Shown one piece after another: positions 9,910-20,700 of a DNA stretch of 64,000 nucleotides. Source of the stretch: Paramoeba atlantica (Eukaryota > Discosea); NCBI GenBank assembly GCA_977017575.1, contig CDRNVI010000098.1, forward strand, positions 1-64,000. The letters run 5' to 3'. Under the pieces are notes generated by a model that did not search any database, was not told where the DNA came from, and was given only the letters and a program-made list of their open reading frames with translations. Position numbers and translations under genes: made by a program. Numbering within the stretch: position 1 is the first letter of the stretch; the number at the start of each line of letters is the position of its first letter.

Positions 9910-10352
9910 TGTAAAGTTCTACGAAATGGAGAAGAACAATTGTGAGAAAAAAAACTTCCTATTGTAGGTCCGGGGTCTCCTTTAACCCTGCTAAACCGGC
10001 CCAAATCCCGGGGGCTATGTAAACAAATACATAGAAAGGTGATTGAAGGATTTGTAACTTTATAAAAAGTGTAGGATGGAAAATTGTTTAGGGGTCCGAA
10101 AAACTTCAAAAACTATAGATATAGGACTTTATAGTACTATAATCTTTTTTTTGCTATATATTGACAAACTATATTAAATACAGAAAAATATTATTTTTCA
10201 CCGGAAGTTTGCGATTATCGAAGAGTGACAGAACATCTTTAATTAATTTTCTCTTGTTCAGTAAAATGTAAACCTTAGTGGTGTATTGCCTCAAATCTAA
10301 TCTTTTTGTGTCTATAGAGCTTCAAATCTTATTTTTCAGACCAAGTAGCCCA

Positions 10353-11400
10353 ATATGGGAAACAACAAATTCAATGATGAGTCCCGAGATGCTTTCGTAT
10401 CATCACATTTCGCACCTGTTGCTGGGCAGGGAAAAAAATTGAGTGCCAAGTTTGCTCCGAAGGGTCGCGAAAAGCTTTCTTATGTGAGAAGGGTATACGG
10501 TCGTCGTATACCGATCCTCTCTCGCATTTAACAAATTCCCACAAGGTTGCTTTTGATGAGTGGAAAAGCGAAACGAGAAATAAAAAGAGGCTCTCCGAAC
10601 AAACTTTGAAAGGTTTTACTACGGGTCCAAACTTACAAAGTATGAAACGACTGATAAGATGGAAATGCAAGCATGGTGTTTCTAATGCGAGCCTACAAGA
10701 TGAAGATTTTAATTGGATGGTGACGAAAGGACTTGTTTCAGTTCCTAGTGAGCCTACCATGAATAATCTCATTTTACAATATGCTCAAGAATGTCGTACA
10801 GAGTTTTGCAGGTCAAACATAGGTTGCAAGCATTGCAATTGATGGGGAGACGTTTTGTAAGCTTCTTGTTCAGTTTGTATTGTGAGCGCGGAAACGTCGT
10901 TTCCGTGGAGCATAAAAGAGCTGCCTCCCGTCCGAGATGCCGACGCGTACAAAGAGTTAATAGTCACAATCATCTCAGAACTACAGGAGCAACGCGTATG
11001 CATCACCCATGTAGTTTCTGGTGGTGACTACACAATTCGGAAAGCGCTCCGATTGGCATGCAAGGAAACAGCAACAGTTGAAACTGTGTGTGTTGCACAC
11101 GCACTCCAACTTTCAATGAATCCAATTTTCTTCTTGGAGAAAACTTCCGATGTAACAGCTCTGGCGGAGGATTGTTCGGTCTGGCGAACACCCGTTTGAA
11201 CACGGTGGTGGTCCGTTGTAACCGAAGTACAGCGGGCACTAAAGTGCGCCGCATGGGAAAATCATGTAGCCGAAGGAACCTTACAAACTTTGTTGGATGT
11301 CATGATTTCCTTCCAAAAAGTGGGAAGGTTGTTTGAACGAGACGATTGCTCTCTCGCAATTTCCCTTGGACTAAATCGTGACAAAGGGAAACGCGACCCG
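10353..11400 (+). pseudogene. Degenerate hAT-like transposase
   Basis: Scattered frames read in order like a hAT transposase. A segment near 10,606-10,830 (QDEDFNWMVTKGLVSVPSEP) resembles the region before the catalytic core. Near 10,840-10,900 comes IDGETFCKLL. Near 11,010-11,130, HVVSGGDYTIRKALRLAC and VCVAHALQLSMN match the DN...C..H.LQL block. Several frame changes and stops break it. The catalytic Asp expected in the DN motif appears as Gly-Gly-Asp. Terminal repeats were not found. Related domesticated BED/hAT proteins are the alternative. The stretch 9,910-10,352 before it shows nothing identifiable. Confidence 0.5.
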
Positions 11401-11939
11401 GAACCAAGAGTCAAAACCTAATCCAATTATAGGGCAACATGATTTTAGCAAGAAACTGATTTTTACTATAGCGAAAATGAGCACGGTTTCATACTCTTCT
11501 TTAATTCTTCTTTAGTTCTGAGATACTCCAATTCTGAGACATAATTCTTTTAGCTGAGCGCAAATTCCTGGTTTCGTCGAATATTTATCGTTTTTCGTTG
11601 CAATGTTAGTTTCATTGTTCGTGCAGTCAATTTCGTATTAAATTTCTGTTCAAGTTGATGCTTACACGCGAGTTTTCAATACATACCTGTAGTACTTATA
11701 ATAATTAAAAGAAAAAACACGTTCAATAGCGGGGTTTGTTTCCTTTCTTATTTAAATATCATAAGCATTCCGGCAGAGGTAAAATGCTCTACAGTGTATA
11801 GTAGTACTTTTACATACGTATTAAACACAAAGTAGTTGTTCTATAGTTTACTTCCAGTAATGAAAGTTTACAAGTATAGTACAAGTATAGCATCACGAAA
11901 TATAGCGTAGAAGGCATAAGATACCTAGAAGATATCTCT
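11401..11939. other. No gene seen
   Basis: AT-rich stretch without a credible reading frame, RNA gene or clear repeat. Confidence 0.5.
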
Positions 11940-12533
11940 TTACGGGGAGTTTGGCGTTACAGCCAGGCAGATCTGAGTGAGATTAGTAACCTTATGGGTT
12001 AATAGTTTATGAAGAATATCGTACATTAGAAGTAGAAGATAGAAATTCGAGAAAGATACGAAAGATACCGTTCTCTTGACGTGCACCGCCACCTTGCTCA
12101 GCTTGCAGTTACGAGACAAACTGCCGCGAGACGAGAATGTTACTTTGCAAGACTGGAAAGCCTCTTGCAGGTCCGCGGCGTGGTTAATGTACTTGAGAAA
12201 CACATTTTAGCCTTGTGCGCAAGTCTAGCGCGTTTCTATCGTGCCTCCACATTACAATCATTTCATGCCGCCCTCGTGTGCTGCCAGGTAGAAGACATGC
12301 CCATAGAGGCATGCTGGACGCAGTCTATTCGGTTTCGTAGACGATAGAGGTGCACTGAAGCTTTGTTTGGATCCCGTGCCCCTGGGATCTGTAACGTTCG
12401 GTCAGTTGCGAACTTTAGCAAGTCACTGCTCTGAGCGAGGTGAAATAGACTATGCCAGAGGTTTTATCGTCGCCTTATACGGGCTGTTGCGACATAGCGA
12501 AATCACTTCATTAAGACGAAGCGATATAGAATG
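11940..12533 (+). mobile_element. Fossil tyrosine-recombinase fragment
   Basis: Plus-strand frames over 12,081-12,533 end in a segment of the form LLRHSEITSLRRSDIE, which matches the first catalytic-Arg box of tyrosine recombinases. Such enzymes occur in DIRS/VIPER/TATE-type retroelements, known in kinetoplastids, and in Cryptons. The nearby reverse-transcriptase-like fragment at 13,513 favours the retroelement reading. The copy is broken in several places and stops at an inverted-repeat element, so it is old. Confidence 0.45.
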
Positions 12534-12537
12534 ACCG

Positions 12538-13136
12538 TTCATCGAAGGTGCGGCACCTTCGATGAATCATTCATCTAACGGTTCAAAACTGCTTTTCCGA
12601 GAAAAATCCAAAAAAAATCACCCCCAAAAAAAAGTTCCCCCCCAAAAAATTCAGTTCGCTATATGAGTAAGCGTATTCTTTTTTATGCGTATTCTTTTCT
12701 AGTTTGCGTGTCTGGAGGCAAGGCCCAACTGTTAGCGAAGCCAACTTCTGCGAACAAGGCCCCAGTTTGCGAGCAAGGCCCAACTGTGTGCGAAGCCAAT
12801 TTATGGAGGCGAAAGCCCCCGTTTAAGAGCAAGGCCCAACTGTGAGCGTAGCCCTGGGACAGAAATATATTTTTTGACAAACCGCGCGCTCCCGCGCGCG
12901 GGTCGCGCGCTAAGAACCTGGATGTCTGTCACTTCCGCAGGATTCTGTATTAATTTTGCTCTGCTGCGATACCGAGTTTACGAGTCTGGAGCTATGACCC
13001 AACTCTGAGATTTTGTTTACATGACAGGATTAAATGACGACATTTTTTTTTATTTTTTTCTCGAAAAGCACTTTCAAACCCTTCGATGAAAGATTCATCG
13101 AAGGTGTCGCACCTTCAATGACCGTTCATCGAAGGA
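12538..13136. mobile_element. Inverted-repeat element with internal GGCCCAACTGT repeats
   Basis: The ends carry long inverted copies of TTCATCGAAGGTGC (12,538-12,566, itself palindromic) and its counterpart (about 13,080-13,136, including a perfect palindrome around 13,080-13,104). Between them, 12,718-12,860 holds about four imperfect repeats of AAGGCCCAACTGTGTGCGAA and a GC-only palindrome of CGCGCGC type near 12,885-12,912. No protein is evident. It is inserted right after the recombinase-like fossil. Confidence 0.6.
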
Positions 13137-13512
13137 CCATACTCTACTTCGGAGCATACTCCTGTGTTTCGAGGACATCGGAGTTTATCGAAGTGGTTTT
13201 GAAAGTTCGAAAAGTTCTGAAAGTTCACTTATCTCCACAATAGGCTAAAGTGTAATATTTATACTGCGTGTAAAACGACAATACGCGTAATTCTTCACTC
13301 GCTGTCAGTATTTCAAGAACGAAACCTTATCATTTCGAGCTTGTACATTTGCATTACCTCTTACTTCGCTCGCTTCACTCATGCAAATGGATTCTCTTCT
13401 AGTCTCTGACAAGTCAGACTGTCTGGTCGAACCAGACTGCTTTCTCCCTCCCTGCGATATCAGGTGAGGCCGTGGAGCGTACGCTACGGATAATGATGTT
13501 TTATGTCCGCTT
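13137..13512. other. No gene seen
   Basis: Low-complexity and AT-rich sequence between two fossil fragments. I recognise no frame or RNA gene here; it may be remnant element sequence. Confidence 0.4.
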
Positions 13513-13890
13513 GTGAACGTGGCCGGAATGAAACTTTGTCCTTCACTTTTTAAATATGCTCCTTTCGCGAAAGGAGCGTTGGAACTTCTAAGCAGGGACC
13601 CATTTAAGTCTAATTACGAGGAAAGAAAATTGGAAGAGACACCAAACTCAGAGTGCTTCAGGTCTCACATACAAACGCTAGAGAATGCAAAGGTTCTAGT
13701 GCCCGCCTCGTGGGAAGTGCCTCACGCTATAGGAAATTATATGGCCGCACTCAAGGACCAAACTTACGCTAGAGCCATATTCGACTTGCGATGGACGAAC
13801 GAGCGGATCACCGTAGTCGATTTAGCGTTTCATACCTTAGGCACCAGCGAACTGGTGAGAGCCCTCATTCAATTAGGTAATACTGCCTAA
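13513..13890 (+). mobile_element. Fossil reverse-transcriptase fragment, DIRS/VIPER-like
   Basis: A 125-codon frame contains ARAIFDLRWTNERI, which resembles the RAIFDLR..N box of reverse transcriptases in VIPER/TATE/DIRS-type elements, preceded by a WEVPHAIGNYMAALKDQ segment. It is only a fragment of the domain. Together with the recombinase-like piece at 11,940-12,533 it suggests remains of one tyrosine-recombinase retroelement split by a later insertion. It is broken and old. Family assignment is by motif reading only. Confidence 0.45.
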
Positions 13891-14053
13891 TCCAAAATTT
13901 GATTTCTTCACGGGAACATAAAGAATATGTATCAAATACCCATCTCTGCGGCACTTAGTTAGGCATGCTGTATTAGGCAAGGTAAAAGATTATTACGCCC
14001 TACAGTACTTTCTATGGGCTACAAACATGACTGTAGCACTGCACAGTCCATGG

Positions 14054-14140
14054 GGGGGCATACGTCACGATTTGTTTTTCGAATTTTTCGCTTCTGAAAA
14101 TCGAGCGCACGGAAGTAGTAGGGTATGCCGCGGCGATGAT
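14054..14140. repeat. Dispersed repeat, partner of 85-175
   Basis: This second copy of the CATACGTCA...CCGCGGCGATG repeat again directly follows a G-run (GGGGGGG at 14,051). It diverges from the first copy at scattered bases. Confidence 0.6.
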
Positions 14141-14233
14141 TTTCGCGATGAATCAAGGCGGGTGATAAAATCGCGAAAAAAGGGGGGGTATGGTCGATGA
14201 AAGGAATACTCATGATTTTCATTTTCGCCAGGG

Positions 14234-14307
14234 GGTGTGATTAGACGAGTCGTTAGGTCCAGTAACTCTACATCTAAGATTGTTGGGTTCGATTCCCACG
14301 GAGGTAC
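14234..14307 (+). ncRNA. tRNA-like sequence with A- and B-box
   Basis: GGGTTCGATTCCCAC at 14,284-14,298 is a textbook T-arm/B-box, and TTAGACGAGTCGTTAGGTC 45 bases upstream looks like a D-arm/A-box with a 3-bp stem. A T-run follows at 14,308. The 3' acceptor strand (GGAGGTA) finds no partner at the 5' side, and no clean anticodon stem forms, so a functional tRNA is unlikely. It may be a tRNA pseudogene, the head of a SINE, or an intron-bearing or edited tRNA. Confidence 0.35.
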
Positions 14308-14639
14308 TTTTCGTCCGGCTACACAGGGATTAGCTAAGAAGCTTGGGTCCACGATATCTGAACGGATTGGTCCATTTTTCAATCCCACCCAATAGCATGT
14401 GCGTTGGACGCGACTTGTAGTTTTTTTACACGAACTACATGCAGCACGAACGTCGTTAGTGGGAAGCAAGTTGCGAAGTCGAAGGAGTGGTAGGGTGAGG
14501 AGCGCAACGATGATGCGGATACCACTAAAAGAAAGCGACAACGCACTTTCGAATCTAGTGGGTATAAGATGCACGATATTGATGATTGGTTGTTATCGTT
14601 TCATTGATGTTGAAATTTATTGCGGTCAATGCATAACCG

Positions 14640-14936
14640 GATTTCCTTATTTACGGAATTTCTTAATTTCGGTTCCTCTCTAATTACGGCTCCCCCTAAT
14701 TACGGTTTCTCTTTAATTACGGTTCCTCTTTAATTACGGTTCCTCTCTAATTACGGCTCCCCCTAATTACGGTTTCTCTCTAATTACGGTTCCTCTCTAA
14801 TTACGGTTCCTCTCTAATTACGGTTCCTCTCTAATTACGGTTCCTCTCTAATTACGGTTCCTCTCTAATTACGGTTCCTCTCTAATTACGGTTCCTCTCT
14901 AATTACGGTTTCTCTCTAATTACGGTTAACCGATTT
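14640..14936. repeat. 17-bp minisatellite TAATTACGGTTCCTCTC
   Basis: About seventeen tandem copies of TAATTACGGTTCCTCTC or close variants (GGCTCCCCC and GGTTTCTCT forms). Variant units recur in the same order twice, so blocks of several units have been duplicated. The array has stops in every frame, so it is non-coding. Confidence 0.9.
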
Positions 14937-14997
14937 AAGGTTAAAATTCTCGGCACTGGTGGAATAACCGTAAAACAGCGTTCCAAGGACCTGAAAT

Positions 14998-15195
14998 CGC
15001 CGATCCACGAGAGTGCGCTTTGTCTGGCGCCTCGTTTTCGTGAGAATCAACAGTCATTAAATGGATGAAGGGAACTACGCCGCGTACACTATACGCAGTC
15101 CAATGCCCTGCATGGAAGGGCCACGAGTGTGCGCTTTGTCCGGCGCCTCATTTTCGTGAGAACCAGCAGTCATGGAATGGATGAGGGGAACTAAA
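14998..15195. repeat. Two direct copies of a ~75-bp unit
   Basis: The unit GTGCGCTTTGT.(C/T)GGCGCCTC.TTTTCGTGAGAA...ATGGATGA.GGGAACTA occurs at about 15,007-15,080 and 15,124-15,195 with a few substitutions. No coding capacity or terminal repeats are evident. From 15,196 to 15,440 nothing else is recognisable. Confidence 0.75.
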
Positions 15196-15439
15196 AATAA
15201 AGTCTCAATGATTTCCAGAAATGAAAATGTTAGAAATTTACACCATATTTACTCTACCTTTTTGGTCAAAAAAATTGGTCAATTTTTTTCGGACATTTTT
15301 TTTTCAAAACAGCACTATAAGTGTTCTAAATTGATATTTTGAAAGCTCTATGTCTAGTACCCTCTCTATTCCCTAGTTTTAGTAAACACCTCTACATTAT
15401 TAAGATCAGACCCTCTAACCCCAAACAGGGGGAGTACAT

Positions 15440-15990
15440 AGAACGATGTAATATCAAAAGAGAAGACAACCCCACAATATGTGCAACACAATCTATTCCG
15501 TCCCTATTAGACTTCGAAACGTGTTGCAAAACAATGGAAGCCATTCCAGATACTACACCCCCCCTGCTTGCGAGTTCCCCCAATTCTGGTACGCTTATCA
15601 GTTCCTTTTTCTAAGGCGAATGTTTTTGTACCCCAAAAAGAATTTGTACCCACTTTTCGCGAAGCGATTTTTTTTGGACTGAACAAAAATTCATAATTTT
15701 CCCAACTATTGTACGTCAGGCTGCTGTACAGACTAGTTCTTTACCCTCATAGTTAACTTTTGGACACAAATTCCGTTTTTTGTTTCATTTTTCATAGGCA
15801 AAAAAATGTCATTTTTAATTTTGGTAAACTTTCGGGTCATCCATGGGGCACCTGGGGTCTATGAAAAAAAAGCGGCAATGCTCTTCGATAGGGGAACAAG
15901 ATCTCTCCAATGTGGCAAAGATGAGCAAAAACGGATATAGAAAATCAAAATTCCGAGGGGGGGCAAGATCAACTGAAACCACTGTACATC
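15440..15990. repeat. Dispersed repeat, partner of 6,040-6,400
   Basis: Ordered blocks match the copy at 6,040-6,400 (GTGTTGCAAAACAAT, GTTAACTTT, AACTTTCGGG, GATCTCTCCAA, GCAAGATCAACTGAAACCAC). A stretch of about 150 bp near 15,560-15,720 is absent from the other copy. Short parts also resemble 23,815-23,850. Confidence 0.65.
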
Positions 15991-16082
15991 TGATACGCGA
16001 ACTAGAATGAGAAGTACGCGTATTTCAGTATACTGATATTATACGTAGGGACTACAGGTAAGGGGCCGCGGGAATAGAAAAA

Positions 16083-16748
16083 CTATTCATAAATCACAAT
16101 TTTCGTCTCCAAGAAGGATTGTGCAATTTGGAACTTTCCTCCAAGTTTAGGAGGCATTTTATCCAATATTACTCTACCTTCTAGGAGTTTGTTATCTCTT
16201 AACTTGAGTGTAGAAAGATTTTCCGGGAGGTACGACAAGTCCACGCTTCCAACAAAATTATTTCCCTTCAGATACAAGCTTACTAGAGTAGCGGGAAGAG
16301 ACCGCAGGTCAATTGTCCCCGTCAAAAAATTGCTGCTGACGTCAAGGTATTTTAGACCAGGAGGCAATTGAGTAAGACACACGTCCCCTGATAATCTGTT
16401 ACTTTCCATTCATGCTGAAGTCATACGTCTGGGGAAAACAGTAAGATCTGGATTTCCTGTAAAAAGATTCCCACCGAGAAACAAACCAGCAAGATTTGAA
16501 AGCGGGGAGAGGTCACAAAGGTCGGTTCGTTCTCCAGACAGCGAGTTTTCTTCAATATCAAACTCCATAACGGAGCTCCATAACGCAGCTTTGCATGCTA
16601 TACCTTTCCATTCACAAGCAGGTGTCAGTGAACTCCAACTTTGGTGTTGCGGGTGTATTCCACTAATGAGTCGTTCCAGCCCCATCTCTTGCGGTAGATT
16701 TGAGCCAGAGACCTTGGCCGCACGCGACTTGTGTCTCACGGAATCCAT
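16083..16748 (-). pseudogene. LRR gene, near-identical copy of 9,181-9,909, one TGA
   Basis: The sequence is almost base-for-base the 9,181-9,909 gene, with about 60 bp missing after the Cys/Trp cap (LTPACEWKGIACKAALWSSV) and one in-frame TGA at 16,410-16,412. That TGA replaces the TGG for the conserved Trp in TSAWMESNRL, and both sides are otherwise open. The deletion keeps the frame. By standard code it is a recent pseudogene with a single nonsense change. Downstream text (16,025-16,080) resembles 7,390-7,450. Confidence 0.75.
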
Positions 16749-17014
16749 TGTAAAGTTCTACGAAATGGAGAAGAACGATTGTCCGAAAAAACATATTGAA
16801 AGCTGTTATTTAAAAAGACTGTTTTACAAAATATTTTTTGTCGCGTGATAGGCTGATGTCAAAGAAAGTGCTCTATAATGGGAGCGAAGGACATTTTTGT
16901 TCGTTTGCAGAGTTAATGAGCAAACACATAAACAGATGTGGGACTGTAGATGTACATATCTGTATTCCAAAGGGGAACATAGATTAACTAAACAAAACGC
17001 TGTATAACCCATCA

Positions 17015-17347
17015 TTAGTCCTGCTCTTTCGGTTTTTTCTTCCACACCTTTTCCCATTTTTGTATCGCCTCCTCATCTTTAAATGGGGCACGATACGCCG
17101 CCCACTGCCGATATCGCACCCACACATTGCCCCACGATAGAGCACATGCATCCACAATATTTTTGCCTTCCATTCTGGCCTCCTGTAAGCATTTTCGGTG
17201 ATCCTCCTGGGCTTGTGTAAGCAGTGCAACTAAGGCATCGGAGGGTTTCATGTTATTTTGCTCCTCTTTCGAGACACCTCGCAAACCACCATCTACCGGA
17301 TCGGGATAAAGCCGCGGATTCGTCTCGTCGATTTGACTGATTGGCAT
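17015..17347 (-). CDS. Small hypothetical protein, 110 aa
   Basis: A 110-codon frame starting MPISQIDETNPRLYPDPVDG. The C-terminal half is rich in Trp, Tyr and charged residues (WGNVWVRYRQWAAYRAPFKD, then WEKVWKKKPKEQD), as in small helical mitochondrial or complex-associated proteins, but I do not recognise the family. There is no signal peptide or membrane segment. It lies between repeats and the TBC-TLDc gene, same strand, and ends TAA. Composition favours a real gene over a shadow: there is no competing frame and the C-terminus looks structured. Confidence 0.6.
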   Translation of the reverse strand: MPISQIDETNPRLYPDPVDGGLRGVSKEEQNNMKPSDALVALLTQAQEDHRKCLQEARMEGKNIVDACALSWGNVWVRYRQWAAYRAPFKDEEAIQKWEKVWKKKPKEQD

Positions 17348-17772
17348 TACAACGAAGGACGAATTGTCTGAATGAAGAAAAGATGATTTAACACAAACTA
17401 TTTAACAAGAAAAGTGCGATTACTTTTTATGTAGAACACCGAAGCGTTATTCTTTTGTCGCTTTTAGTCCTAGTAGGAAAAGTAATACAAACATCCCGAA
17501 CAACACCTATTTACAACGGAAAGAGTCTTTAAGACTAACAAAAAGAATATTATTAAAAGTAAGCAAAGCAAGAAATACAATGAAACGATGTTCAAAATAA
17601 TCCAGGATAGTAAGGCATGCTTTCTAGTGCAAAAATCGATTTACAACAAAACAGAATGTACGAAAAGGTTTCCTAAAGAATTACAGCATCTGCATTACAT
17701 CCAAAGCAAAATGAGCTCGCAATAAATGGGCTTGCGATAAAAGAAGCCAACTGCCCTTCATCCCCATCTGGG

Positions 17773-20700
17773 CTAGTCATACAGCGCAAATACCTCACAT
17801 TGAATAATGTGAAACTCATTTCTCACACAGCCCTGCACAAGGGGAGGGCTGCAAAAGGAGGGACAGCACTCCGTGGTGCCGGTGTGGAGGTCAGCGGCGA
17901 GACACAGGGCTGGACCGTAGCACGTTCCCTTCTCACTCACCTCCACACCACGGCTGTTACACGGTTGTTCGGTTTCCACTACCTCCTTATGGGGTAACCC
18001 TCCCGAAGCCTGCGCCTTCACAGCGCTGATGATGTTTGTGTTCACATCAGAACAAGCACCTAATTCTTGTTTGAAGATTGTCTTAATAGATTGGTTATCT
18101 TGTGAGATGCATGGCGTCTCACTCGGTCCCGTCATATCCTTCGCGGGATCTACAAGATTGGCTCCACAGGAGTCTTTGTCTTGCGAGATGAATTCTGTCT
18201 CACCAGGATAAATATTATCCTTTGTTAGATTGGCTCTACAAGAGTCGTTTTCCTCTTGTGAGATGAATTCACCAGGACGCCTCATGTCCTTTGCTCGACT
18301 TGACCCACAAGAGTCTTTTTTATCCTGTGAGGGGAGTCGATGCAACGAAGGGGATGGTGTTCCCCGGGAGCTGTGCTTTCCAATGGAAAGGGTTTGAGGG
18401 GCGCATCGAAGCACCCCGGGCTCTGCCGCAACAAAGCGCTGCGCATGAGGAAAAAGGGTAAAGACTAAACCGTGTTCTGGAAAGGAACCTTTTTCGGGTG
18501 GGATGGGCCTTGGAGAATCTAAGCAAAAGGGAGAGGATGGAGAGGGCGTGTCGATGGGTTTCTGGGGTCGGGGCAGAGGCGAACGTGCAGGGCTGAGACT
18601 GGGATTATGAGGGCTTCGGGTCAGGGAACACTCAAAGGTTCCAGGAAGGATGGCGCCGATAAGAACCCGACGGGTTTTAGGAGGAACGGTTTCTTTTTTG
18701 GAATTTGAGTCGTGTTCGGATGGCTCCAAGATTCTTTCAGTAGAACTCGGTTTTGTTGCGTCTTCTGTTGTTTCCAAAATTCGGACACCTTTTTCAAAAA
18801 CTCGTGGAGGAGACTTTGGGACGTATGGAAGTGAAGAATCAAACGGGAAAGAAGAAAACTCCGAAGCTGATTTGGATTTCAAATTCTCTGTTTTGTCATA
18901 AGATTTGCTTTCGGTATTCAGATCAGCACGTATCTCCGTATGCTTCGGCGTGGCATGAAGCAAAAGTAACGTACTGACAACTCCTTTCTTTCGAGCTTTT
19001 TTCATACTCTCGTTAAGTGTTTTTATACGCGCGTAAAGTGTATGAAGAGACCATCCATGTACCGATGTGCTGTACGCTAACGCAAGCGTATGGCCACAGG
19101 AAAATCCGAGTGAGTCATACCAGAGCACAAAAAGATCCTCCCAAATCATTGGTGTAGTAAGAATTACGCTTTCTCCCTCAATTTCGGGGCGATTGGAAAT
19201 GGAGAGACGACCAACGCCTCTTCGAAGTTCATCCCAAAGTGTGCTTGCAGATTTTGACGTAAATGAATCGGGATCTCGATGGTAATCGCTGCACGTGCGA
19301 GATGAAGAAACTTTCGAGGAGTGTTGCTCTACGTCTTGATGCTCTTCTAAGGTCAGTAATTCTCGTCGGCTCAATTTCCATTTGTAAGAACGAGTCATGA
19401 AAGTATCCCAGTATTCCTTTGCGAAGGTCTTCTTTTTTGCAAGCTCCAGAAGAGAAGACACAGAGCGACAAGTGGGTAAGTGTTCAGCGAAATCAACTGT
19501 CAGCGTTAGAGCGAAACGAAGTAACACTTTGACACCTTCATTTAAGTACGCATCAAATAGGTGTACCGCATAGTGTAATGGGAAAACCGTCGTAAACATT
19601 GTACACAACAAATGATGCAGCAAATGGGCAAGATCCACACGATGTGCGACAAATAACGATGCAGTGCGAGCGCTTTTATAAGACACTAAGGCTGGAAAGC
19701 TGCACAACGTTTTTGTATAGCTCGTAAAACACACTGGAAGATAATACACTGCTTCGTTTCGCCAAGGCAGCTTCGAGACACGAATCATTCCTACAATACT
19801 CGAAAGAGCCTCCTCGGGAGATAGAAACAAAAGGAGTAAGGAGAGAGCGACGGGTAACATGGGAGCGCAATGTATTTCTGGAAACTTATGTGCCACCACC
19901 CCAAGTAAGAGCTTGAAAATCTTTTCTCCATAACTCGTGAGCCACTTAGCTACCTGGGTAAGATCATGCAATGCAAAACAAGGTGTTTTGCGGGGACAAA
20001 AATCTGGAAATCGTTGCAATAAATTTTCCCAATGATAGGTTTGACTTAGCGCGACATCGAAATAGTGGGGCCGCGTGTCCAGCATTTGCCGGGCTTGTGT
20101 GAGTGTAAGCCAAACCGGCCTGCGAAATACGAAAGGGATCCCATCACGGATTAGTTTTTTCCACTGTACCTCTTTGTAATTCACGACGGGGGCCGTATTT
20201 TTTTCAAATCGTGCTGACCAAATTGCCTTCCGAGCTTCTTCTGTTTCTGAGGCTGTTGCCGGATAGGTCGCAAAAAAGTAGTTCACATCGACTTGAGCAA
20301 CTTGGAGTTGGTGTTCACGTTTAATATTTTGAAGCGAATGAGAAGGAAGAGATCCTTCTTTTACGTCTTCCAAGCTCTGACTAGGCTTACGATGGAAAGG
20401 CATGAGTAGAGAAAACGATCTACGTGGTCGGGTTGCGCAGGAAATTTTCGAGGATTCCTTCTCGACATTTGTTTGAGGGAAAGCAGAAAAATTCTGGATA
20501 TGTTCGTTGTGTTCATCTTTTCTTCGCGGGTTCAGCACACTAGTTTTTCTTCTGGGTTTCGGATACTGTGATTTGATTCCAGGTCCAGGCAGAGATTTCG
20601 AGGAGACGTTGTATTTTAATGCTTCATTTCCCGGCTCTAAATTTGATTCCCACGCGCATGAATGTTCAATCATTTCCCAAACCAATACAATCGAGTTATG

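Noticed and set aside
14065-14574. 169-aa minus-strand ORF
   Set aside because: It covers a dispersed repeat and the tRNA-like sequence and has no domain; likely chance.
14640-14936. CRISPR array
   Set aside because: The repeat is a 17-bp direct tandem without spacers.
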